Assembly: GCA_013399855.1 (NCBI GenBank)
Contig: VXAY01004101.1
Span: 1-64,000, forward strand
Length of the DNA stretch: 64,000 nt
Reading direction: 5' to 3'
DNA from: Oxyruncus cristatus
Taxonomy: Eukaryota; Chordata; Aves; Passeriformes; Cotingidae
Shown piece by piece: positions 13,301-24,300 of this stretch; position 1 is the stretch's first letter, and each line of letters opens with the position of its first letter. Under the pieces are notes generated by a model. That model did no database searches. It saw only the letters and a list, made by a program, of their open reading frames with translations, and was not told the DNA's origin. The position numbers and the translations under genes were made by a program.

Positions 13301-15321
13301 GTACAGCAGCCTGTTTCTAGAAATGACAGTGCACAGCTACCATGATTGCTGTGTACCTGGCATACTGGAGAGGCAAGACAAATGTATGCTCAAAATTACT
13401 AAGCTTGAAAATCTCTTGTAATGTTCTTTGGTTTCTGATTTTTCAGGAGGTTTGCATATTCCGTTCCCCTACCCAAACCCCATACTAATAGGGCATAGTG
13501 AAAATGACTGTCATTCTTTCAGTTTGATTTCATTTTAATGCTTTCCTGCCATGATAAATATTTGTCCCCACGAGGGTAAATATAGTTAATTTTGTAATTT
13601 TGCAGATTGAAAGAGTACAAAATCCCTTCCTCTGGCAGACATACCAATTAAAAAAAAAATCTATCTGTAGAAAGAACAAAAGGGAAAATAATGAGAAGTT
13701 GCTATTTCATGGGACAACTGCATCCTCACTGAGCACAATCAACCACTGTGGATTTAATCGTGGGTTTGCTGGAAAGAATGGTGAGTCATTATCTAAATCA
13801 GTTCATTTCCTAGACATGTATGGGTGCTATGGAATGTCAACATTATAGTGCTGTCAGCACAACATGAAGACTGAATGAAATCGAAGAACAAAATAATAAC
13901 TCCAGAGTATAATCTACATGATAGAGGAATTATTTAATAGACAATTATTAAATATTTAGCATAAAGACTTTCTGCCTTAGTTCAAAGATTGTTTTGTCCA
14001 GTTGCTCTAGTAAGTCATGTTGTGTTTATTATTTACTAGCATTCAAAGATGAAGAACAGGATCCAAAGAAGTGGAACTTGGACTGAATTGAGTGCTAGTT
14101 CTCTTAGAGGCCCCATCATCTTACTTCAAAAGTCCTTAATTTCTGTTCTTAATGTCTTCTCCCTTAAGACTTCATTGTACATGCCTAGGGCTGACTTGAT
14201 CTTGAGCAAGCTGGACAGCTTAACTCAGATCTAGTTGACACTTTGGTGTGGCCTGGATCCAAAAGTAGACGTTTCTCTGCCTGGATCCTCTGGAGGTCCT
14301 TACACTGAGATTTTTCTTGAATAAATGAAGCCCAGCATGCAGAAAATATATCAGGTTGTGCACAAGTAGGAATGGCAGCCACAATTTCTTTTTAAAACAT
14401 GACCAGTGGAAATGTAGTTTCACTTTCCTCTTGGGAGGTTGGATTTACTCAGGAAGTAAGAGCGCTTCATCCCCATGTCCTCTCTCTGCTTGTGAGTATT
14501 GACATCCACTTTTTCATCTCAGACATGATTTACGATTGGAAAGGCAGCTTCCCTTCTGTCAGGCTGCATAGCCAAGCAAAAGTATCCAAACATCAGAGCA
14601 GCCAGATAGGAAGGATCTGTCTGGCTTGAACAGCTTTCTACCAGTGTCAGAAAAAAGAAATTTGTCTTAGACAAAGACATGTGGGAAGTGTGACTAGAAA
14701 ACTGTAATGACAATTATATAGTCATTTTAAGTAGAAAAGTCTCTGAAGAATTGAAATTTGATGGATTGCAGGCTAAATGAGGCTAAATAGATAGAGGAGC
14801 CCTTTTCCCCACAGGAAGGGGTAGTACAAACCTGGGCACTGATACTTACCTGATATCTGTGTGGGCTCATATTTGATTCTGATACAAAGGATTATTATGG
14901 AGTTTTCTGTTTAAAATCTCACCAAATTTATAACATCTGCAGAGTTAAAAAAAAACAACGGGGGGAGCTTTAGAGATTCCTATGAGAATAAGAACACTAA
15001 CTATATTTGAAAATGTTGTCTTTCCAAACAGCTGCAGTCATTGGAAATGGAACCTACTTTGCTGCTGACGCAAGTTATTCTGCTCAGGATCTGTATTCCG
15101 TTCCAGATGTGAATGGCAAAAAACACATGTATTTGGCTCGGGTCCTCACTGGGCTATACTGTGCTGGGGGTGCTGGACTAATCACTCCACCACCAAAGAA
15201 CCCAGCAGATCCTACTGACCTGTATGACAGTGTGGTTGATAATGTGTCTAATCCAACAGTATTTGTCATTTTTAATGACATTCAGGCATATCCGGAATAC
15301 CTTATTACTTTCAAAAAATAG
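677..15321 (+). CDS. PARP14: PARP14-type multi-macrodomain mono-ADP-ribosyltransferase (5' end outside window)
   Basis: Fourteen exons can be joined: 677-886, 1431-1667, 2752-5015, 6621-6851, 7088-7309, 7757-7820, 8731-8880, 9569-9631, 10414-10581, 10714-10920, 11004-11612, 12152-12282, 13606-13780 and 15032-15321. All junctions are GT-AG and in phase. They give 1,672 residues plus stop TAG at 15319-15321; residue 1 is taken as the first whole codon, at 679. Domain order is that of PARP14: RRM-like start, KH-like repeats in the 2.26-kb exon, macro 1 (about 675-855), macro 2 (885-1054), macro 3 (1077-1271), WWE (about 1398-1474), ART domain (1475-1672). PARP14 attaches single ADP-ribose units to proteins in nucleus and cytosol, and in mammals is interferon-induced and tied to STAT6 signalling; those roles are family knowledge, not visible here. 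Three macrodomains plus WWE exclude PARP9 and PARP15. Birds may have several PARP14-like copies, so exact orthology is less certain than family. Confidence 0.93.
4329..4869 (+). other. PARP14: Macrodomain 1 of PARP14
   Basis: About residues 675-855. The fold starts with [20 protein letters not shown], which has the conserved Asn of the ADP-ribose pocket. It continues with the loop [13 protein letters not shown], then VIHAVGPRW, and the phosphate-binding loop [12 protein letters not shown]. In mammals this first macrodomain has been reported to remove ADP-ribose from proteins as well as bind it. All pocket motifs seen here are intact, so activity is plausible, but I infer it only from conservation. 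Confidence 0.88.
4969..7309 (+). other. PARP14: Macrodomain 2 of PARP14 (three exons)
   Basis: About residues 885-1054, split by introns 5016-6620 and 6852-7087. The first strand ([15 protein letters not shown]) ends the large exon and joins directly to TDVVVNS in the next. The adenosine-side Asn and the loop [16 protein letters not shown] are present, and the second phosphate loop is [12 protein letters not shown]. These are binding-competent motifs. In PARP14 this domain is generally described as an ADP-ribose reader rather than a hydrolase. Confidence 0.87.
6303..6378 (+). repeat. (ATGG)n microsatellite, about 19 copies
   Basis: A perfect tetranucleotide array within the 1.6-kb PARP14 intron between the exons ending at 5015 and starting at 6621. 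It creates artificial open frames in both directions (Met-Asp-Gly-Trp and Ser-Ile-His-Pro repeats) that are not genes. Its perfection suggests it varies in length between individuals. Confidence 0.97.
8731..10920 (+). other. PARP14: Macrodomain 3 of PARP14 (four exons)
   Basis: About residues 1077-1271, on exons 8731-8880, 9569-9631, 10414-10581 and 10714-10920. Motifs in order are [33 protein letters not shown], and the loop FPAIGTGQAGQSP. The glycine-rich first loop is shortened to TTG, as is usual for the third macrodomain of this protein. It is likely an ADP-ribose binder without hydrolase activity. Confidence 0.85.
11385..11612 (+). other. PARP14: WWE domain of PARP14
   Basis: About residues 1398-1474, within exon 11004-11612. 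The domain begins near [17 protein letters not shown], which supplies the W and aromatic pattern, and ends with a strand around [18 protein letters not shown] domains of other PARPs and of RNF146 bind poly- or iso-ADP-ribose. For PARP14 the ligand is less settled, so the role is given as family knowledge only. Confidence 0.82.
12152..15318 (+). other. PARP14: ADP-ribosyltransferase catalytic domain with H-Y-V triad
   Basis: About residues 1475-1672, on exons 12152-12282, 13606-13780 and 15032-15321. LLFHGT gives the first NAD-binding residue (His1553) and [13 protein letters not shown] the second (Tyr1585). The third, a catalytic Glu in poly-ADP-ribosylating enzymes, falls in [10 protein letters not shown] and is Val1653. 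The spacings of 32 and 68 residues equal those I recall for human PARP14 (His1601, Tyr1633, Leu1701). A hydrophobic third residue means single ADP-ribose transfer, not chain growth. The protein ends in PEYLITFKK, as expected. Confidence 0.9.
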
Positions 15322-16335
15322 AATAGCCTTAATAGTCTAGAAAATTTTAGTGCCTTTTTACATAAGGAAATTAACAGGGCAATTCTTTATTCTTGTTTAT
15401 ATTTAGGTTTCTTTAGGTAGTTACTGATCTATCCATGTGTTTAAATGTCTTCAACATGAGCACCAATATAAGTATTTTAGGACATGCTATTTCAATACTC
15501 ACATTTCAAATTCAGTTATGCAGAGATGTAGGCAGGAGCTGTGAGAACAACTCCAGCCTCTTCCTATGCACGGCAGAGGGGAATGATAGAAGAGGGAGCT
15601 GCTCTGCCTTACCTATGCCAGGCATAACTGGCATAGGGTAGGTCAGTGTACCTACCATGTTCCAGTATTCACCATAAAGCACCAAGTGCTTGGCTCCCTG
15701 TGAAGATTTGTTCAAAATGCTCCATGCTGAGAGATTCTTAAAGGTCTTTTCCGACCTAAACAGTGCTATGATTCTACGATTTTAATAACCTCACTCACCA
15801 GCAGAGTTTTCAGTCATTTTCAGGAATCCACTCACCCTTGTTGGTGCTGAAAGTCTGGAAGAAAAAAATTTCCAATATTTAACATTCACTTTGCACTCAT
15901 TGTTTCACCCCCCCCTTACCCTGTTATGGCACACTTTGTTATTCCCTAAGTATAAATTACTGGACATTGATATTCATACCATATTCAACAGGTATTGGCA
16001 CCTGTTTCTTAGGGGAATTCTCCATGATACCCTGCATTACCTACATCGAGCTTCCACATACAAAATTACTGCTTCTGCAATTTTCAAGACTGTAAACAGG
16101 GATTTAATTTCATCTTATCAGTGCTGAAACATTAACCCTTCTGTAGATCTGTTCCCCAATTTGCAGAGTCAATTACGGGGGCACAACTCATCATGCTTAA
16201 CTGGAAATTTTTTAAAGTTCTCTAAAACGAGTAACTAATGACTTGTTTGCATGAACAGCTTTGAATGCTGTGCAGTAAATCAGTTGATACTCTTACAACT
16301 GCCAATCAAAAGTTGTATGCACGACTTTTAATAAA
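15322..16335 (+). other. PARP14: Likely PARP14 3' UTR up to a polyadenylation signal
   Basis: After the stop codon the first AATAAA on this strand is at 16330-16335, so the 3' UTR is probably about 1 kb. It includes a CR1 3' tail at 15735-15782 and an inverted repeat at 15611-15638 (CTATGCCA / TGGCATAG with an 8-base loop). The end point rests only on the signal hexamer. Confidence 0.4.
15735..15782 (+). mobile_element. CR1 retrotransposon, 3'-terminal fragment
   Basis: The stretch reads AAAGGTCTTTTCCGACCTAA followed by an ATTCTACGAT end, which matches the conserved 3' end of avian CR1 elements. Only about 50 bases remain, the usual result of extreme 5' truncation. It lies in the presumed PARP14 3' UTR, in the sense direction. 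Confidence 0.75.
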
Positions 16336-17149
16336 AGTAATTTCAAACAGCTACATTGTACGACTCAGTTGTTTACACGAAGGAACACACCTCATTTAGA
16401 CTGTTGCTTTACATTTGAATATGTTATAGTGATGCTATAAAGGCTTAGAAGACAAAATTGTTTTCCTGTATTGTCCAAGTGATAGGTTTGTGCATAAAAA
16501 CTCCAGGTGAAATTACTCTGCCTTAGTCTAAAAAAGACCTGTGCTACAAATACTGCCAGGATGTCTTAAAACCCCACTGTGATGTTCTTATTGCCTGGAC
16601 AGGGGAAAAGGGCTTACAGTATCTATAGATGGCAATATAAAAAATTTCTGCTCTTCACAGCAGGTGCCCATGCAGCACTTCAGATGAATGTCCTGCATAA
16701 ATTCCCATTTAAAGCTAAACAAAGTTTAACCCACTCCTGGTTTAAAAGATTTTGCTCCCTGTGAAAAGGTGAGGATGCTTTTTTCCCTTCTCTGCTTTTT
16801 CTGGTGCTTTTCTGTACTGTGGAAACACTGCAGCAGCCAGAGCAACTCAGTTTAGCTGAAAGCACCAGGCATCCACTGGCTTCTCCTGCTGCTGTCATCG
16901 AGCTGCAAAGTGAGCCACCACTTTCTATTTGTGGCCCTCATTATACCTGAACACCTTGGAAAGCTGCAAGATGAAGCACTACAAAAACCAAGTTGATTTT
17001 TATCCCTGGTGCTGGTGGTAGAAGTTTCTTCAGTCATTTCCGTATTAGAAACTTAGATACTGTGTTGTACAGTGTTTGTGGACTGAGAAGCTGGAAAAAG
17101 ACTGCTGTGTATGAAAAATGAAATCCCAGGCGGAAAAGGATTCAGGGGG
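16336..17149. other. Intergenic DNA between PARP14 and LMLN
   Basis: I see no exon, RNA gene or clear repeat here. Short open frames at 16579-16764 and on the minus strand at 16680-17037 have no recognisable content and no splice context. Confidence 0.5.
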
Positions 17150-17725
17150 GCACTGTTTGATAGATGGTTGGATACGAGCCCGTGTGTGCCCAGGTGGCCA
17201 AGAATGCCAGGAATAGTGTGGCCAGCAGGACCAGGGCAGTGACCATCCCCCTGAGCTCGGCACTGGTGAGGCACCTCAAACCCTGTGTTCAGTTTTGGGC
17301 TCATCAGGACAGTAAAGACACTGAGATGCTGGAGCAAGTCCAGAGAAAGGCAATAGAGCCAGGGAAGGGTCTGGAGCACAAGTCTTGTGAGGAGCAGCTG
17401 AGGGAGCTGGGGGGGCTCAGCCTGGACAAAGGAGGCTCAGGGGTGACCTTAGCACTCTACAAATACCAGACAGAAGGTTGTCGCCAGGTGGGGTCGGTCT
17501 CTTCTCCCCGTTTACGAGCGCCAGGACAAGCGGAAATGGCCTCATTGGTTTAAACGTCAAACGGTTTAGACTGGGTATTAGGAAAAACTACTTCACAGAA
17601 AGGGTGGTCGAGCATCGGAACGGCCTGCCCGGGGAAGCGGTGGAATCACGGTACCTGGAAGCGCTAAACACGCGTGTAGATGTGGCGCTCGGGGACATGC
17701 TTTGGTGGTGAGCAGGGCAGTGCTG
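17150..17725 (+). mobile_element. CR1 non-LTR retrotransposon fragment (3' part of the reverse-transcriptase end)
   Basis: The sequence follows the standard CR1 3' region: GGCCAGCAGGACCAGGGCAG, then CTCGGCACTGGTGAGG, TCTGGAGCACAAGTCTTGTG, GAGGAGCAGCTGAGGGAGCT, and later ACTTCACAGAAAGGGTGGTC and GTAGATGTGGCGCTCGGGGA. Frameshifts break the reading frame, so it is dead. The terminal short repeats are missing. The open frame at 17164-17553 belongs to this element, not to a host gene. It ends about 175 bases before the LMLN start. Confidence 0.93.
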
Positions 17726-18330
17726 ACGGGACCCCTGGCCTCGGTGATACTAGAAGCCCATCCCAATCCCAATCCTCCTGTGACTCTCGATGACCCTCCC
17801 GCGCCCCGCCCGCCGCCCTCCCCTCACCGCCGTCCCCGNTTGGCGGGAGCCTCTCCCCCGGCGCTGCCTCCATGGCGACGCGGCGCACGGGCACTTCAAG
17901 ATGGCCGCCGAGCCGGGCGGCGGGCGCGCCATCGCCGCCCGCCGCTCTCGCCCGGGGCTCGCTGCCTTCACCCCCGGGCTTCTCCTTCTCCTCCTCCTCC
18001 TCCTGCTGCTGCTACCGCTACCTTCTCCCTCCGCTTCTTTCTCTTGTGACCACCGCGTGCCCAGCCGTGACCAGGTGCGGCCGCCGCGGGGCTCCTCAGG
18101 CGGCGGTGTGGGGGCGTGTTGGGCAGCAGAGGGTCCCCCGCCCCCGGTCGCGCTGTTGGGTCCGTCCGTTCTCGGCTTCCCCGGGGCGGGCTGTGCCGGG
18201 TCTGGCCCCGCGGCCCCGGGTGTGGTCGGTGACGGCGGCGGGCGGGCGCGGGGCGGTTCCTCCCCGGTGAGGGAAGGGTCGGGAAGGGGCTGGAAGGGAC
18301 TGATGGAGCGGTGCTGCTGCGGTGAGAAGG
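17590..18330 (+). promoter_or_regulatory. LMLN: CpG island and promoter region of LMLN
   Basis: GC content and CpG density rise sharply over this stretch, which covers the first LMLN exon and the start of its first intron. No TATA box is evident, as is usual for CpG-island promoters. Its left edge overlaps the end of the CR1 element, and a single undetermined base sits at 17839. Confidence 0.7.
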
Positions 18331-21300
18331 AGCACAGGGCCCCGGGGTGCTGTGTCTGTCTCGCTGAGCTGCCTCGTCCAGCGACCTGTTCCTCTCCTTG
18401 CCAGGTTGTGTATCAAGTTCCTCTCAAGGAAAATCATGTTTCAAAGCGAAACGTGGATCAACAGCTAAGAATTAAGACTGTATATGACACTAGTGTTGAG
18501 AAGTGAGTATAATGTTGTGGGAGCTTTTTTCTTTTTTTTTTTTTTGTTTCCGTGGCTGAGAATGGAAACCTTATTAACTAAAGCTTGATTGTTTTGGTTT
18601 TTAAATGTAGCTTGCTGCCTGAGAAAAGACACCTTATAAAGGTATGTTATATTTACTTGCCCTTTTTGTGAGTACGTATTTTATTATATGCATAAAATTA
18701 AGTTTAAGGCCAACTTAATTAGAAGCTTTGAATACCAGCAATTTAATATCCTCTAGTCGAGGAAACCAAGGCTTTCTGTGTGGGTTATGCCTCTATTTCA
18801 AATAATTCCAGTGTTCTGCTGAATGTAGTTTGACAGGTGTTTGCTGTATCTCAGGGTGCAAAGGTGTCAGTAAGAAATGTGTATATAGTTTTAAAAGCCT
18901 CTTTGAAGCTGTACATTGAAATTAATACTGGCTCCCTTCCCATTTTGTCATTCCAATAACAAAATATGAGAATACTGAAACAAAATATTTTCTAAATATG
19001 TGGGTAGTAATTGAACTTCTTGGGGAGTCTGGGTTACCCCTATTCTGCTGTACCACAACATCTGGCAAATTTTATGTAACTTGGTAGTTAATGCCTTTCT
19101 GGTGAGTTGTGTCTGCACTGCTACCAGGTGACTTTGATTTTTTTTTTTGTCCTGTTCAGAACAAACTCTTCCCCCAAGCTATATCTTATTTGGAGAAGAC
19201 GTTTCAAGTGCGCAAATCCACAAGTAATATATTACTAAGCCGGTACGTGAAAGTTTGTTGAAAATCACTTGCTGTATTTGATATTTAACATTCCGTTGTA
19301 TAGCTTTTAAAAGTAGAATAGGAGTCTAAGAAACACCCTCCTGAATCAGACCAATGACCCACCTGACTCACTGGAGGTAGCAGATGCTCTTTTAGGGAGT
19401 GTACACAAAGCTGTCAGCCTTCCATTATTGACACTTGAATTTGTTACATCAGGAATGTTGATGGCTATACGTGCTGCCAGCTTCCTTTTATACGTACCCT
19501 ATTTATGAACCTGTTCCTAATCTCTCTTTGAACCTGTGGATGCACCATTAGCAGCTATGGAAGCATTTTGTCTTCACTAGCAGGGTAACAAACAGTTTTC
19601 ACTACGAAAGTTTTATTAAAATACCAATATAATGATTTTGGGCTATTCTAGAGTTTTGTTTTAATAATAATAGAGTACTGACTGTCTTTTATGTTTCCTT
19701 GAAGTCAATGTGTGACAAACCAATATTTAAGGAGGAAAGCTGACCCTCACAGATATTGCCAAAAAGCCTGCGCAGACCATACGAGATGTGGGCCAGTTAT
19801 AGTTCCTGAGGAACACCTCCAGGTAAGCTCAGCTGTCCAAGTGCTTCCTGATGTTTGAAAGTTTACTGTTTGTGGAAATTAATGAAAAAGTAAATATTGC
19901 TAACTGTGCATAAGTGACCTCTGTGGGAGATCACTAAGTCCAAGGGACAGAATAGAACAACTTAAGTTAATGGGAGTTTCTGTAGTTTATGTTGTTGAGC
20001 CAAAAGTCAAATAAAACTGGACTGGTGACTTTTTTCTAAGCTTGCATTATAATGACGTGCACAGAGAGGCTGAGATTTGAAGCTTATTAAATTGCTGCTA
20101 GTCAGTTTGTTATTCACCTTGATCAATGAGTTGGATTTTCAAAGAGCTAATAGTAAGTGTTGATTTTTTTTAAGTCCCTGTTTGAAGAGGTTATCCACTG
20201 ACCCGAGAGCATGGTGCAGGAAATGCTTCTGGCATGTTCCCTTGCATGAATTTTTGATTCAGCCGCAATAGGTGATCAGTAGATTTCTTTCTCTCCTTCT
20301 TTTAACTTCATGTTTCAATTGCAGCATTAGAAACATACCTGATTATTTGAGAAATGCACTTGCTACTTGTGTATACTAGTTCTGTGAGCCAAGAATCTTT
20401 TTTGATTTGTGGGAAATACAGGGTGCTAATTTTGGGAAGCTTGGCAGGTGCACTTTTTTTTTCTTTTTTAAATCTGCTGTCTTTATGGTGTCTAATAAAT
20501 CAAAAGAGCTAGTCATTTGAAAGTTATTCTGGTTTTGTTTACTGTCTTGATAAGGCGTTTTCTTACCTTCTGCTGTTTTACAATGGGATTTATTCTCAGC
20601 TTCGAGGCAATTAAATTGTGGTACAAAAATTTGATCACAGCTAAATGTTTTAATTGTTCCATTTGAACATTGTAAAGCAATGCAGAGTGTACAATGAGAG
20701 TGACTGGCACCGCAGGCCCACTGGCTCACCTGACCAAGAAGGGGTTCGAGATGCTGACTTTGTGCTCTACGTTAGTGCTCTCACTACTGAAAGGTGTGGC
20801 CATGAAAATATCATTGCATATGCAGCCTACTGCCAGCTGGAAGCTGAAATGGACAGGCAAGTATTCCCCCTGTTGCAAACTCTTTCTTTTTAATTAGGCT
20901 TTCAAGTTTTTTAATTGTTCAGATATGGAATTTGATTGTTTGCCTGTGTTGTATAACAAGGTAGGAGTCATTATTGAAATAGACAAGCACTGTATTTATG
21001 TAAAACCACAAAGCCATCAAATAGTGCTTAACTTGCAAAGTTGAGTCACGTGAGTTAAAGCTAATCCTCCACTGTTAATGCCTAAACTTTATCTTAAGAT
21101 CCTCTTTCTGGTGGAGTGAATGTCATGTGTTCACAGACTTAAAGGAGAATGCAAGTGCTCCTACTTATGTGGCTCTCGTTTCCAGCTTGGTTGTAGTCAC
21201 TGTCACAGGCTTTGTACCTCTGTAGGGTCTTACCTAAATTCAGATCTCTTAGGCTGTTGTCACTGACACCTGTGCAGAACACTGAGTGTAGAGATTGATT

Positions 21301-24300
21301 GATCCCACCCCTCCCCATCCCCACAGTAAACTAGTCACTGAATTGTTAACAGATAGAACATTTATGGATGATGAGGGAAGTTGTTTGAAAGAACTTATTT
21401 TTACATTAGTCTCTACTTTCTTTAATCTTCTGCTGCTTCAAGTGAATATGATGTGAATTTGCTAGTATTTTGAATTTTAGTATTTTTAACTTTAAAACTG
21501 TCTTCTAGGCCAATAGCAGGATATGCCAACTTGTGTCCAAATATGATTTCAACGCAAGCTCAGGAATTCATTGGCATGTTGTCTACAGTGAAACATGAGA
21601 TCATCCATGCACTGGTGAGGGTTGATGTTATAAAATGTGTTTCCCTGAAATTGGTGCCTGCCTCCTCACATGCCTCCAGCTTGTTGCAAGAGAAGGATGT
21701 TTGATGGAGGAAAGCTCTTGCTTTGCCTCCTTCAATTTGTGTGTTAATTGCCTTGGAGCACAGTACTTCCAGTGTATCTGTGCCAGGGGTGGGAATTCTT
21801 TCATGGCATTTGCCTTTAGATGTAAATGTCTTACCAAGGGTTTCCATGTGCTTGTTTTTTAACTTGAAGGGTTTCTCTGCTGGATTGTTTGCATTTTATC
21901 GTGATGATGATGGAAAACCTCTGACACCAAGATATGCAGATGGACTCCCTCCTTTTAATGAAAGGTATTACGTGTTTTTTGGACCTCTTGGTACTCCTGT
22001 TGAAGGATGTTTTCCTGTTGCCTTTTTAGGATGTGTTCTTGCCTGTTGAAAATCCGTCTTCATGCCATTATTAGAGCACTTTGCCTTTATTGTGTTCAAC
22101 ACTGGTGTGTGGTGCTTTTTAGTCTTTCTTTACACTGCTGTTAAGCACTTGTATTATCCACATGTATTACAAATTAAGACAGGATTTCATTTATCAGGAG
22201 GCTTGAACTTAAGCATTACAATTACCATGCTGATGAACACCTCTAAATTGAGGATTGTGTTTTCTGTAGGCTGCCTAATGTCAGTGTAGTTTGTTTTTAA
22301 GATATGTATCATTCAAGGTTTATAGTTATGCAGAACTGACCACGTGTGTAGTCTGCTGTGTGAGTTTTCTGACTTGTTATAGAATGAGCAATTTGCTTTT
22401 TTTTTTTCCCCTGTGTTTAGTTGATGTGGTAGAGATGTTCTTCTAGGGATTTTTTGGAAGTGGAAGGGTAGACAGCTTTCTTTGTTCACCTTTTTATAAT
22501 AGCAATTCTGAGGATTTGAATTTCATTTCTTACTCTCTGGGTAACGGTAGAAAATACATCTTGAGTTTGTAGACACATTTTTAATAGTCTTTGCCTTGTT
22601 ATATCGGAGTTGTGTGTATACTGAACACGTATCTTAAAAAGGAGAAATGTTGCATAATAAAATTTTAAATTTAGAAAGCCTGAGGGAGCACAGAGACTAT
22701 CTGTGATTCTGTTTCTTACAGAGAGAAATATTTTCACAGTAGCAAGTCTTTGTGGGAAAGATTTGTAACCAAAGCATTCTCCTTGCAGCCTAGGTTTGTA
22801 TCAGTGGAGCAATAAAGTCGTCCACAGAGCAGTGAGGTTATGGGATGTACGTGGTGGCAAAATGCTGCGCCATGCTGTTCACCTTCTGGTAACGCCTCGT
22901 GTAGTTGTAAGTGTGAAGTAACTTTTCAACTTCGTGTGCCAAGGCCCCCATCATGTTCTCGAATCATAAATATTCTCTACTGTTTAAGAAGTAATAACCT
23001 AACCTTTCCCTTAAAGCATGGCCCAAAGCCTACTCCATTAAGACTATGTAATTAATTGAGAGGGTGGATCCAAAGTGGAAAATGGGTGGGCAACAGTATG
23101 AGATAAATAAATTGACTTAATATTAAGAGACAAGGAAGGCACTGGGAAGTAAATTATGAAAGGTTAAGCAAAACTGGTGTTGAAGAGATTCCTTAATCCT
23201 ACCCTTTAGATGTTTTCCTACAGACTTAGGCACCTATTCAGTATTCCTGTTCCTTTAACAGACAGCATTGTCATTGCTTTTCTCATTTGTAAGATCATTC
23301 TGTTTTCTACTTTTCTCTTTAAAAGCATTGTTTGAATATTTTCTCTAATTTTATTGATTACAAAATAATACAGTTAACGTTTTGTCATGTTTAAAAGGAA
23401 ATTCCTCGAGTTTTCTTGGAAACCTTTCATGTTTCCCACGCCTCTGACTCTCCGTCTGTGCCACCAAAAGAACATATACTCACATGTAATAAATTGGTAT
23501 TGTAAATAAGTTGTAGTGTTAGTCATATTAGGCCACAGATAATAATTTTGTTTGCTCTATATACTGTGTTAGATTTAAAACAAACTTGGATTAATTACCC
23601 CTAGTTTTGCTCATTTATTCCCAGGAGATAGGTAGACAGAGTGTTAGGTTTTCTGTTGGAGTGCTTGGTGCCTTAGTCAGCCTCTGAGTAGACGTGTTTT
23701 ACATCGAGAAGAAAATAAAATAGTAGAAAATGCTGAAATACTTTTAAAAGATAATTCTAGAGCAGTAGGACTGCATGTGTGTCTCCATCTCAATATTTTG
23801 AGAGTTGTAAATGTTTTCTTTCTAGGAAGAAGCTCGAAAACATTTTAATTGTCCAATTCTAGAGGGAATGGAGCTTGAAAATCAAGGTGGTATGGGTACT
23901 GAGCTCAATCACTGGGAGAAGAGATTGTTGGAGGTTAGTGCTTGTTGGGTTGTTAATGCTGACATTACCAATGGAAGGGGATGTGGGAATGTCTGCTCCC
24001 TCCACCTTGATTTTTAGGTTTAGTGTAGGACCTACGGGAGCCTTGAAAATGCAGGGGTATCAAACCTCACTGACATACATCACAAACAGTACTTAAATAC
24101 TTAGATTTATCCAGAAATGGGACATCTATCTCTTAACCTTTTTGCTAAGTCTCAGAGTATGAGTTTGAGATAAGATGATTACTGGAAAACTAAATGTCTC
24201 TTACTTCTGTCTACCATTTACCCTTTTGAGGAGGTTTGCTCCCTTTTTAGTGTGAGGCGGATAGTACTTTGAATCAGTTCAGCTTTGTAACCCTCTGCTT

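Noticed and set aside
17164..17711. Frames of 129 and 77 codons upstream of LMLN
   Set aside because: They are pieces of the dead CR1 element.
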